Assembly (NCBI GenBank): GCA_025455985.1
Contig: JALOLM010000028.1
Location: 1-11,537, forward strand
Direction of reading: 5' to 3'
Source: Candidatus Nanopelagicales bacterium
Lineage (GTDB): Bacteria > Actinomycetota > Actinomycetes > S36-B12 > UBA10799
Length of the DNA: 11,537 nucleotides
The position numbers and the translations under genes were made by a program. Below, one piece after another: positions 6,037 to 11,537 of this stretch (position 1 is its first letter; each line of letters opens with the position of its first letter). The notes beneath the pieces are model-generated. The model made no database searches and was not told the origin of the DNA. It worked only from the letters and a program-made list of their open reading frames with translations.

Positions 6037-7224
6037 CTACCGGGAGCACTGCCCCGTCTCGACCGGCACCACCCGACCCGCGGCTTTTTCCAGGGACTGC
6101 CCGACCGCCTTGTTCGTCAACGCGAATCCGGTGCGGTCGTACTGCTGCGAACTCGCGAAGATCACGCCCGCGTAACGACCGTCACGAGTCAGTAGCGGAC
6201 CGCCGGAGTTGCCCGGGATGATCCGGCCCCGCACGACGAAGATCTCCCGAGGTTTGGTGGGACTGCCGTAGATGTTGTCGGAGAAGACCGGGCTCTCCGA
6301 GGTCCTGGTCACGACCCGGGCGCTGCGCAGGTCCAGCGGTCCGCCGCCCGGATATCCGGCGATCACCGCAGCCTCACCGTCCTCGACGTTGCGCGCCGCG
6401 CTCAACGGCGTGAGGCCCAACCCCGGAACGAACAGCACCGCCACGTCGAGATCGGCGTCGAAGAAGACCACATCGGCGCCCCACGAGCGGCCGTCTGAGG
6501 CCACCACCCGCACTTGGCTCATACCCGCCACGACGTGGGCGTTCGTGGCGATGTAGTCGGTGGCGTAGACGAAGCCAGAACCGGTCGATCCCTGTCCGCA
6601 GGCCGGCGTTGGTCCCGACACCCGGACTACGGACTGGCTGGCCGTCACCGCGGCTGCCGGGACGTTCTTCGGTGGCGGTGCCACCTTGTCTCCGGGCAGA
6701 CCCTCGAGGCCGAAGAAGACCTCCGGCAGATGCACTTGGTCCAGCAACTCGCGCACCGAGTACGCAAGGTCGGTGGCCTGCGCGGGGACGAGTCGTTCGA
6801 CCTGGGCCAATAGGGTCGAGGAGCGCACCGCCGCGGACAGACGCTGCGAAGGCAGTGCGGTCACGGTGGCGGCCACCAGCCACATCGCCACGAGGCCGGC
6901 CACGACGCTGACCAGGGCACCGGCCGCCGCATCCAGTGTCCGGGCGGGACCGTCCTGCAGGGCCCCCCAGATCGGTCGGCCGAGGGTTACTGCCAGCGCG
7001 TTGCCGATGCCCACCCCGAGCAGGATCACCCCGACACTGACAGCCGCGGCCACCGGACCGAGAGCCCCGAGTTCCCGCAGGACCCAAGGCAGGCAGGCCG
7101 CCGCAACCAGACCACCGCCCACTGTGCCTACGACAGAAAAGACGCTGCGGACCAGCCCTTGATGCCAGCCGATCAGCGCGACGAGTCCCAGCATCCCCAG
7201 GATGATCAGATCCACTACACCCAT
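6037..7224 (-). CDS. marP: MarP-like membrane-anchored serine protease
   Basis: A 395-aa protein, close to the 397 aa of M. tuberculosis MarP (Rv3671c), a periplasmic protease needed for acid resistance. Residues 1-125 hold four hydrophobic segments of the CvpA (colicin V production) type, starting MGVVDLIILGMLGLVALIGW. After a linker comes a chymotrypsin-like domain with the complete triad: H230 in TNAHVVAG, D260 in DLDVAVL, S340 in GNSGGP. C209 (ACGQGSTGSGF) and C393 (GQC near the end) sit where mycobacterial MarP has its activity-controlling disulfide, so the fold and redox control look conserved. Start: ATG 7224, giving the family N-terminus; the frame stays open upstream to 7410 but that extension overlaps the Nudix gene and is not membrane-like. 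Third in the nth-Nudix-marP operon, 25 nt after the Nudix stop. Confidence 0.93.
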   Translation of the reverse strand: MGVVDLIILGMLGLVALIGWHQGLVRSVFSVVGTVGGGLVAAACLPWVLRELGALGPVAAAVSVGVILLGVGIGNALAVTLGRPIWGALQDGPARTLDAAAGALVSVVAGLVAMWLVAATVTALPSQRLSAAVRSSTLLAQVERLVPAQATDLAYSVRELLDQVHLPEVFFGLEGLPGDKVAPPPKNVPAAAVTASQSVVRVSGPTPACGQGSTGSGFVYATDYIATNAHVVAGMSQVRVVASDGRSWGADVVFFDADLDVAVLFVPGLGLTPLSAARNVEDGEAAVIAGYPGGGPLDLRSARVVTRTSESPVFSDNIYGSPTKPREIFVVRGRIIPGNSGGPLLTRDGRYAGVIFASSQQYDRTGFALTNKAVGQSLEKAAGRVVPVETGQCSR

Positions 7225-7249
7225 GGGTTCAACCGCTCTCCGACGTGAC

Positions 7250-7882
7250 TCATCCCGACCATCCGATATCCACGATACGTTCGGTGTCCCACGGCAGCTC
7301 CCAGCCACCGAGGGCAAGGATCCGGTCGAGCAGGAGTGCAGTGAATCCCCAGACGAGCATCCCAGCCACCTGGAAACCCATCCCGACGTAACCGCTCGGG
7401 TGGCGCACACTCACCCGATTGGCCGGATCCACCAGATCCCGGATCGCCACCCGGTGCACGGCCGACACCTCCGCGGGGTCCATGGCGGACACCGGCGTAG
7501 GGCGCTCCCACCAGGCCAGGACCGGTGTCACGACGAAGCCGGACGGCGGCAGCCACACCTCGGGAAGCGGGTGGATGACCTCGACCCCGGACGGATCCAG
7601 GCCGGTCTCCTCGTGCGCTTCACGCAACGCCGCCGCCACCGGTCCGGCGTCCTCAGGATCCTGCGCACCCCCCGGGAAGGCGGGCTGACCCGCGTGTGAG
7701 CGCATGTCGGGCGCCCGTTGAATGAGCAACACGTCGGGGCCATGAGCCTCATGCTCACCGAACAGGATCAGCACCGCCGAGTGCCGACCGCCACTTTCGG
7801 GCGGGGCGAACCGCGTGAGTTCCTCGGCGTCGAGCGCCTCCGAGGCCACGATCAAAGGCTGCAACCAGTCAGGCACACTCAT
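7250..7882 (-). CDS. Nudix hydrolase, CoA pyrophosphatase (NudL) type
   Basis: A 210-aa cytosolic Nudix protein. LLIQRAPDMRSHAGQPAFPGG (52-72) followed by AQDPEDAGPVAAALREAHEETGLD (73-96) combines the Nudix box core REAHEETG with the upstream signature of NudL/YeaB/NUDT7-type CoA diphosphatases, which split CoA and its thioesters to phosphopantetheine and 3',5'-ADP. Spacing from the G to the REUxEE core departs slightly from textbook GX5EX7REUXEEXGU, as is usual in this subfamily. The substrate is a family-based inference. ATG 7882 overlaps the nth stop as ATGA, a hallmark of translational coupling; a longer reading to 7996 would lie inside nth. It sits between nth and marP, as Rv3672c does in M. 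tuberculosis. Confidence 0.88.
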   Translation of the reverse strand: MSVPDWLQPLIVASEALDAEELTRFAPPESGGRHSAVLILFGEHEAHGPDVLLIQRAPDMRSHAGQPAFPGGAQDPEDAGPVAAALREAHEETGLDPSGVEVIHPLPEVWLPPSGFVVTPVLAWWERPTPVSAMDPAEVSAVHRVAIRDLVDPANRVSVRHPSGYVGMGFQVAGMLVWGFTALLLDRILALGGWELPWDTERIVDIGWSG

Positions 7883-8568
7883 GGTCGCTTGATCATCTTC
7901 TCGGCGCGTTCCGGATCCTGCTCGCCGATCCCTCGCGACGGGCACAACCGGGCGATCGGGCACGCAGCACATGCCGGCTTCCGGGCGAAACAGCAACGAC
8001 GGCCGTGGAAGATCAATCGGTGGGACACCATCGTGCGGTCCTTGCGCGGGAACAGGGCGTCGAGGGCGTACTCGATGCGGACCGGATCGGTCTCCTGCGT
8101 CCAGCCGAGCCGTTGCGACAGCCGGGTGACATGCGTGTCAACCGTGAAGCCGGGCTGGTCGAAGGCATTGCCGCGCACCACATGCGCGGTCTTGCGGCCC
8201 ACGCCGGGGAGCCGTGTCAGTTGTGACATCGGCCGGGGGATCTCCCCTTTGTACTTGTCGCACACGACCATCGCCATCGACTGCAGGGAGTTGGCCTTAT
8301 TGCGGAAGAAACCTGTGGAGCGGATGAGGTCCTCAAGTTCGGCGCGATCGGCCCCGGCCAGCGCCTGGGGATCCGGGTAGGCGGCGAACACCGCCGGGGT
8401 GACCTGGTTGACCCGCTCGTCGGTGCATTGAGCACTCAAGATGGTGGCTACAAGCAGTTGGTAGGGGTTGCTGAAATCCAGTTCGCAGTGCGCGTCGGGG
8501 TAGGTCTGTTCAAGGATCCGGTCAACCGCCCGGGCACGGCGTACGAGCGCGAGCGGGGCCTTGTCCAT
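7879..8568 (-). CDS. nth: Endonuclease III (DNA glycosylase/AP lyase)
   Basis: A bifunctional base-excision-repair glycosylase and AP lyase for oxidised pyrimidines. 229 aa, close to family length. The helix-hairpin-helix LPGVGRKTAHVV (120-131) carries the catalytic lysine K126, the catalytic aspartate D144 lies in FTVDTHVTRL, and the [4Fe-4S] cluster ligands C193-x6-C200-x2-C203-x5-C209 are all present. LLVATILSAQCTDERVNQVTP (38-58) is the conserved N-terminal segment. All catalytic parts are intact. Start: ATG 8568, which has a TAnnnT hexamer 6 nt upstream; the longer open frame to 8769 overlaps the divergent rsiG-like gene and its promoter region. First gene of the minus-strand operon; its TGA overlaps the Nudix ATG. 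Confidence 0.97.
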   Translation of the reverse strand: MDKAPLALVRRARAVDRILEQTYPDAHCELDFSNPYQLLVATILSAQCTDERVNQVTPAVFAAYPDPQALAGADRAELEDLIRSTGFFRNKANSLQSMAMVVCDKYKGEIPRPMSQLTRLPGVGRKTAHVVRGNAFDQPGFTVDTHVTRLSQRLGWTQETDPVRIEYALDALFPRKDRTMVSHRLIFHGRRCCFARKPACAACPIARLCPSRGIGEQDPERAEKMIKRP

Positions 8569-8574
8569 CACACC

Positions 8575-8580
8575 AGGGTA
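8575..8580 (-). promoter_or_regulatory. Candidate -10 hexamer for a leaderless nth transcript
   Basis: Minus-strand TACCCT fits TAnnnT and ends 6 nt before ATG 8568, the same arrangement as at the fic-like gene (TACCGT, 6 nt). No convincing -35 or Shine-Dalgarno is present. The 139-bp gap 8569-8707 otherwise holds only the promoter candidates described here. Confidence 0.4.
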
Positions 8581-8671
8581 CGCGCTGGGCGCCGCACCCG
8601 CCGTCCCCGCCGATCGCCCAGAGCCACCCATTGGGGGGTCACCCTGGCGGTGCAACCACACGCTTACGCGG

Positions 8672-8700
8672 TAAAGGACGGGATGCTCGCCGGCCGATGA
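8672..8700 (+). promoter_or_regulatory. Weak candidate sigma-28/WhiG-type promoter before the rsiG-like gene
   Basis: TAAA at 8672-8675 and GCCGATGA at 8693-8700 resemble the flagellar/WhiG-class promoter halves TAAA and GCCGATAA (7 of 8 in the -10). The spacer is 17 nt, two longer than the usual 15, which weakens the case. The -10 ends 7 nt before ATG 8708, so transcription would start at the initiation codon (leaderless). Confidence 0.3.
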
Positions 8701-8707
8701 AGCCAGC

Positions 8708-9187
8708 ATGACCACATTCCAGGAATCGCAGGTCTCCCTGTCCGACCTGTCCCTGGACGATCTGCGCATCCTGCGTCGGCACCTGACCGACGAGGAAGGC
8801 CGGGTGTCCTACTGGCGGCGGCTGTTCCAAGCCCGTCTGGACATGCTCGGCGAGGACGAGCGAGTGGACACCCACGACGTGCGGGCCATTCTGGAGGACG
8901 CATCGAACGCGCCCCGGAGGTGGCAGGCGCTGGGACTGCACCCGGCCGACATCGACACCTCGATGCCCGAGGCCCAGTCGCTGTGGCAGCGTGTGGTCGA
9001 CCTCAACGATCCACAGCAGCGTGAGACCTACGCGCTGGTCCTGCGTCAGATGGAGCAGGCGCTGTCCAAGAACCGCAGGTCGCTGCACAACCAGATCGAT
9101 GCTGTGACGGCCGAGTTGATCACCCGATACCGGACAAATCCCGCGCTGGCGCTGACCGCACTTCCCCTGCAACGACGTCACGGTTGA
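8708..9187 (+). CDS. RsiG-like anti-sigma factor homologue with two c-di-GMP-binding motifs
   Basis: A 159-aa, mostly helical, soluble protein. RsiG of Streptomyces binds c-di-GMP through two copies of E(X)3S(X)2R(X)3Q(X)3D on an antiparallel coiled coil, and the loaded form sequesters the sporulation sigma factor WhiG. Here the first copy is perfect: E30, S34, R37, Q41, D45. The second is E116, S120, R123, H127, D131, with one change, Q to H. The copies lie on two predicted long helices (about 14-50 and 104-142), separated by a more polar middle (50-103). Upstream residues SLSDLSLDDLRILRRHLTDEE make the start of helix 1. No sigma-factor gene is in the window. ATG 8708 has no good Shine-Dalgarno and may be leaderless. 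It lies 46 bp upstream of crp on the same strand, so co-transcription is possible. The motif match is strong; the sigma partner is inferred. Confidence 0.75.
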   Translation: MTTFQESQVSLSDLSLDDLRILRRHLTDEEGRVSYWRRLFQARLDMLGEDERVDTHDVRAILEDASNAPRRWQALGLHPADIDTSMPEAQSLWQRVVDLNDPQQRETYALVLRQMEQALSKNRRSLHNQIDAVTAELITRYRTNPALALTALPLQRRHG

Positions 9188-9233
9188 GGCGATAACGGGA
9201 AAGAAGCACCTCCTTTGGGCCAGACTGTGAGGC

Positions 9234-9908
9234 GTGGATGACGTTCTACGCCAAGCCCCCCTGTTCGCTGCTCTCGACGATGAGGCCGCCGCTGCCCTGC
9301 AGGCATCGACGGTTGAGGTTCGTCTGTCCAAGGGCCAGGACCTCTTCCTTGAGGGCGAGCCGGGTGACCGTATGTTCGTCATCACCGAGGGCAAGATCAA
9401 GCTCGGGCACACGGCCTCCGACGGCCGGGAGAGCCTGCTGGCCATCCTTGGACCCAGTGAACTGCTCGGTGAGCTGTCGTTGTTCGACCCCGGGCCCCGC
9501 ACGGCCACGGCCACCGCGCTGACCGACGCCACGCTGATTGCGGTGGGTCATTCAGCCCTGCGGCCTTGGTTGACCGGACGGCCCGAGGTCGCCGAAGCAC
9601 TGCTGCAGGCCCTGGCTCAGCGCCTGCGCCGCACCAACGAGGCCATGGCCGACCTCGTGTTCTCCGACGTGCCGGGCCGCATAGCCAAGATCCTGCTGGA
9701 GCTCGGGGAGAAGTTCGGCCGGCAACTGCCTGACGGCCTGCACGTGACCCACGACATGACCCAGGAGGAGTTGGCGCAGTTGGTGGGCGCCTCCCGCGAG
9801 ACCGTGAACAAGGCGTTGGCCGATTTCGCCACACGTGGGTGGATCCGGTTGGAGTCTCGCTCCGTGGTGCTGATAGACATCGATCGTCTGCAACGCCGCG
9901 CACGCTAG
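9234..9908 (+). CDS. crp: Crp-family cyclic-nucleotide-responsive transcription regulator
   Basis: A 224-aa cytosolic homodimeric regulator, the same length as M. tuberculosis CRP (Rv3676) and very similar throughout. The N-terminal cNMP-binding beta-barrel includes LEGEPGDRMFVITEGKIKLG (39-58) and the phosphate-binding cassette LGELSLFDPGPRTATA (78-93), with E80 and R89-T90 in the ligand-contact positions. The dimerisation helix is around 113-135, and a winged HTH in TQEELAQLVGASRETVNKAL (176-195) ends in GWIRLESRSVVL. It is the orthologue of CRP/GlxR, a global regulator of carbon metabolism including acetate genes in relatives. Start GTG 9234 gives the conserved MDxxL N-terminus; an ATG at 9238 is out of frame. 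Its TAG stop overlaps the Shine-Dalgarno of the next gene. I found no clear TGTGAnnnnnnTCACA site nearby. Confidence 0.95.
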   Translation: MDDVLRQAPLFAALDDEAAAALQASTVEVRLSKGQDLFLEGEPGDRMFVITEGKIKLGHTASDGRESLLAILGPSELLGELSLFDPGPRTATATALTDATLIAVGHSALRPWLTGRPEVAEALLQALAQRLRRTNEAMADLVFSDVPGRIAKILLELGEKFGRQLPDGLHVTHDMTQEELAQLVGASRETVNKALADFATRGWIRLESRSVVLIDIDRLQRRAR

Positions 9909-9913
9909 GAAGG
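9907..9913 (+). promoter_or_regulatory. Shine-Dalgarno deciding a TTG start
   Basis: AGGAAGG, overlapping the crp stop codon, lies 5 nt before TTG 9919. The nearby GTG codons at 9913 and 9915 are followed by a stop or lie in the wrong frame, so this site supports TTG as the start of the membrane glycosyltransferase. Confidence 0.65.
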
Positions 9914-9918
9914 TGTGA

Positions 9919-11076
9919 TTGCCCCGCCTGACCGCCGCCGCCTGGGTCGCCATAGGAGTCTCAGTCGCCCTGTGCCTGCACTACTTGGTGCTGGCCCGCG
10001 ACGCGTACCTGTTGGACCTTGATGTCTATCGGGAGGCCGTCGACGTGGCCTGGTCGGGCGGCGATGTCTACGCGGGCCTGTTCACCGACATCCGGCTTCC
10101 CTACCTCTATCCGCCGTTCGCGATCCTGTTCCTGACCCCCATCGCTGCCCTGTCCGATGTGAGTGCGCAAGTGGTGTGGACGGCCGTGACGCTCGCGGCG
10201 ATCATCATCTACGCCGCCGTGTGCGTCAGCAATTTCGCAGCCCAGCGCTTCCACACCCCTACGGTCTACGCGGTCACGATCGCCTTCGCCCTGGCGATGG
10301 AACCGACGGAGTCCGGCTTCAACTTCGGCCAGATCAACATCCTGCTGGCGCTGTTCATGGTGCTTGACCTCAGCGCCCGCACTGGCCGGTTGCCGCAGGG
10401 AGTGTTGACCGGGTTGGCCGCCGCCGTCAAACTCACGCCCTTGCTGGTGGCCGTGTACTTCCTGGTGACCAAGCGTGTCCGTTCAGGTGTGACGACGATC
10501 GTGACGTTCCTGGCGGCCAGCGCGGTGGCCGCAGTCGTCTTCCCGCAGGCCTCTTGGATCTACTGGACGGGCACCTTCCTGGAGTCCGACCGGGTGGGCG
10601 TCGCCTACATCAGCAACCAGTCCATCAACGGCCTGTTGCAGCGCCAGCTCGGCGACACGCAGATTGCCCAGGTGGCGTGGCTGGCGCTGGCCGCCCTGGT
10701 CGTCGTGGGCACGATGATCATGGCGCACCACTTGTTCACGCCCTATCCGCACCTGACCGACGCGTTGACCCTGGCCGCGATCCTGCTGGTCTCCCCCATC
10801 AGCTGGACTGCGCACTGGATCCTGATCCTGCCGCTGTTGCTGGTCGCGGCCCTTCCGGACCGGCCGGTGGTGTGGCTCCAGGCCAGCGCCGGGCTACTGG
10901 CCGCCGCCCTGCTCTACGGGGTCGTGCGGCCCCAGGAGACCGCACAGATCCTGGCCGAACCGAAGGAGAGTCAGTTGATCTTCGGCAACACCTTCACCTG
11001 GCTCACGCTGCTCGTGGGGTTCGCGTGCGTGTTCTGGTACTGGTCGCGCACCTCCGAGCCCGAGCGCCCGCGTTAG
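9919..11076 (+). CDS. GT87-family membrane mannosyltransferase-like protein
   Basis: A 385-aa polytopic membrane protein with about 9-10 hydrophobic segments, of the DUF2029/GT87 family of GT-C fold enzymes, which in actinobacteria include alpha-1,2-mannosyltransferases (PimE, Rv2181) using polyprenol-phosphate-mannose to extend lipoglycans outside the membrane. Family signatures: LLDLDVYREA (31-40) with an acid, probably D35, at the place of the catalytic Asp in the first extracytoplasmic loop; LPYLYPPFAILF (60-71); FGQINILLALFMVLD (136-150); AAAVKLTPLL (167-176); NQSINGLLQR (233-242). Donor and acceptor are inferred from the family only. The start is TTG 9919 with a good Shine-Dalgarno; first 20 residues form the first membrane helix. 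It directly follows crp, so it is probably co-transcribed, and its TAG is the last base before a long hairpin. Confidence 0.85.
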   Translation: MPRLTAAAWVAIGVSVALCLHYLVLARDAYLLDLDVYREAVDVAWSGGDVYAGLFTDIRLPYLYPPFAILFLTPIAALSDVSAQVVWTAVTLAAIIIYAAVCVSNFAAQRFHTPTVYAVTIAFALAMEPTESGFNFGQINILLALFMVLDLSARTGRLPQGVLTGLAAAVKLTPLLVAVYFLVTKRVRSGVTTIVTFLAASAVAAVVFPQASWIYWTGTFLESDRVGVAYISNQSINGLLQRQLGDTQIAQVAWLALAALVVVGTMIMAHHLFTPYPHLTDALTLAAILLVSPISWTAHWILILPLLLVAALPDRPVVWLQASAGLLAAALLYGVVRPQETAQILAEPKESQLIFGNTFTWLTLLVGFACVFWYWSRTSEPERPR

Positions 11077-11135
11077 AGGTTGTGCTGTTGGTGAGCGAAA
11101 ACACGCGTTGTTTTGCTCACCGACAGCAGAACCTC
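11076..11135. terminator. Long imperfect hairpin filling a convergent gene gap
   Basis: The arms at 11076-11103 (28 nt) and 11109-11135 (27 nt) are reverse complements except for two mismatches and one bulged G, with a 5-nt loop CGCGT. The inner part reads GGTGAGC-GAAAACA against TGTTTTGCTCACC. The left arm starts at the last base of the GT87 stop codon and the right arm ends one base before the stop of the opposing MBL gene, so the hairpin is the whole intergenic gap. As RNA it would be a strong bidirectional terminator; the T-run is inside the stem and not after it. It could also be a dispersed palindromic repeat. Confidence 0.7.
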
Positions 11136-11537
11136 TCACCGCTGCGGAAAATGCCGCAGATACTCCACCTGGGCGCGCACACTCAACTCCGCCGCCGGCC
11201 ACAGTACCTGCGGCACATCGGCGTAGACCCGCTCCACGATGAGGCGCGGCACTCGGTCTGCGGCAAGATCGGGGTCCAGGTCACTCAACGCCCTACTCAC
11301 CTCGTCGAGTCGCTCCCGCCGGTGTTGAAGGTACGCGGCGATCACCGCCGAGGCGTCGTCCAGCACCGGGCCGTGACCGGGCCAGACCGAGGTCACACCG
11401 GCGTCCTGCACCAACTGCTGCAACGCGCCCAACGACTCCAGGTACTCAGCCAGCCTCCCGTCGGGGTGAGCCACCACGGTGGTCCCCCTGCCCAGGATTG
11501 TGTCGCCGGTCAACAGCGCGGACTGCCGCGGCAGGTG
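11136..11537 (-). CDS. Metallo-beta-lactamase-fold hydrolase (LACTB2-like), C-terminal part, cut by window edge
   Basis: 133 residues of a protein whose N-terminus lies beyond the right edge. Readable from the edge: HLPRQSALLTGDTILGRGTTVV, in which GD is the MBL metal-bridging Asp motif, then SVWPGHGPVLDD with the last metal-binding His, then a helical tail (AAYLQHRRERLDEV) and a wing-like C-terminal end (YADVPQVLWPAAELSVRAQVEYL). This layout matches LACTB2-like MBL proteins and Rv3677c, which follows crp in M. tuberculosis. LACTB2 itself is an endoribonuclease; activity here is unknown. The main HxHxDH metal site is outside the window. It converges on the GT87 gene, with the shared hairpin between them. 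Confidence 0.88.
   Translation of the reverse strand, partial: HLPRQSALLTGDTILGRGTTVVAHPDGRLAEYLESLGALQQLVQDAGVTSVWPGHGPVLDDASAVIAAYLQHRRERLDEVSRALSDLDPDLAADRVPRLIVERVYADVPQVLWPAAELSVRAQVEYLRHFPQR

Noticed and set aside
9207..9216. CACCTCCTTT upstream of crp, identical to the anti-Shine-Dalgarno end of 16S rRNA (AAAGGAGGTG on the minus strand)
   Set aside because: No minus-strand gene starts at a suitable distance and there is no rRNA sequence around it; a 10-nt match is probably chance.
1..11537. CRISPR array, tRNA or rRNA genes, IS transposase, restriction or toxin-antitoxin genes
   Set aside because: No regularly spaced repeats of CRISPR size, no cloverleaf or rRNA sequence, and no transposase or defence-type domain was seen in any supported reading frame.

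Overview
The window comes from a high-G+C actinobacterium. Codons strongly prefer G or C at the third position. The order acs ... alpha/beta hydrolase, then marP - Nudix - nth on the opposite strand, then crp, then an MBL-fold hydrolase, matches from memory the conserved M. tuberculosis Rv3667-Rv3677c neighbourhood. Differences from that locus are an inserted nhaA, a GT87 membrane protein after crp, an RsiG-like gene before crp, and no obvious equivalents of Rv3668c (protease) or Rv3673c (thioredoxin-like). Genus cannot be fixed; NhaA plus an RsiG-type anti-sigma homologue argue for a non-mycobacterial actinomycete.

Layout. 1-1166 (minus): a degenerate Fic-fold protein followed, with almost no gap, by an AarF/ABC1 (UbiB-type) kinase-like gene that runs off the left edge. 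1167-1412: a divergent control region with a perfect 16-nt inverted repeat and further copies of its core. 1413-5967 (plus): a tight apparent operon of acs (acetyl-CoA synthetase), nhaA (Na+/H+ antiporter), a small holin-like membrane protein and an alpha/beta hydrolase whose nucleophile position is glycine. 5968-6036: convergent gap with a perfect palindrome. 6037-8568 (minus): nth, CoA-pyrophosphatase-type Nudix, marP, transcribed in that order. 8569-8707: divergent promoter region. 8708-11076 (plus): an RsiG-like c-di-GMP-responsive anti-sigma homologue, crp, and a GT87-type polyprenol-phosphate-mannose-dependent mannosyltransferase. 11077-11135: a long hairpin that exactly fills the gap between two convergent stop codons. 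11136-11537 (minus): the C-terminal part of an MBL-fold hydrolase.

How the genes may work together. Acs activates acetate; MarP (acid-resistance periplasmic protease in mycobacteria) and NhaA both bear on pH or ion homeostasis; Nth repairs oxidised pyrimidines and the Nudix enzyme probably cleaves CoA species. The most notable item is the small gene at 8708-9187. It carries two spaced copies of the E(X)3S(X)2R(X)3Q(X)3D c-di-GMP-binding signature known from RsiG, the anti-sigma factor of WhiG, one perfect and one with Q replaced by H. It lies directly before a Crp-family regulator gene, so c-di-GMP-linked and cNMP-type regulators are neighbours. Several products look like degenerate enzymes (Fic-like, hydrolase), suggesting binding or regulatory roles instead of catalysis.
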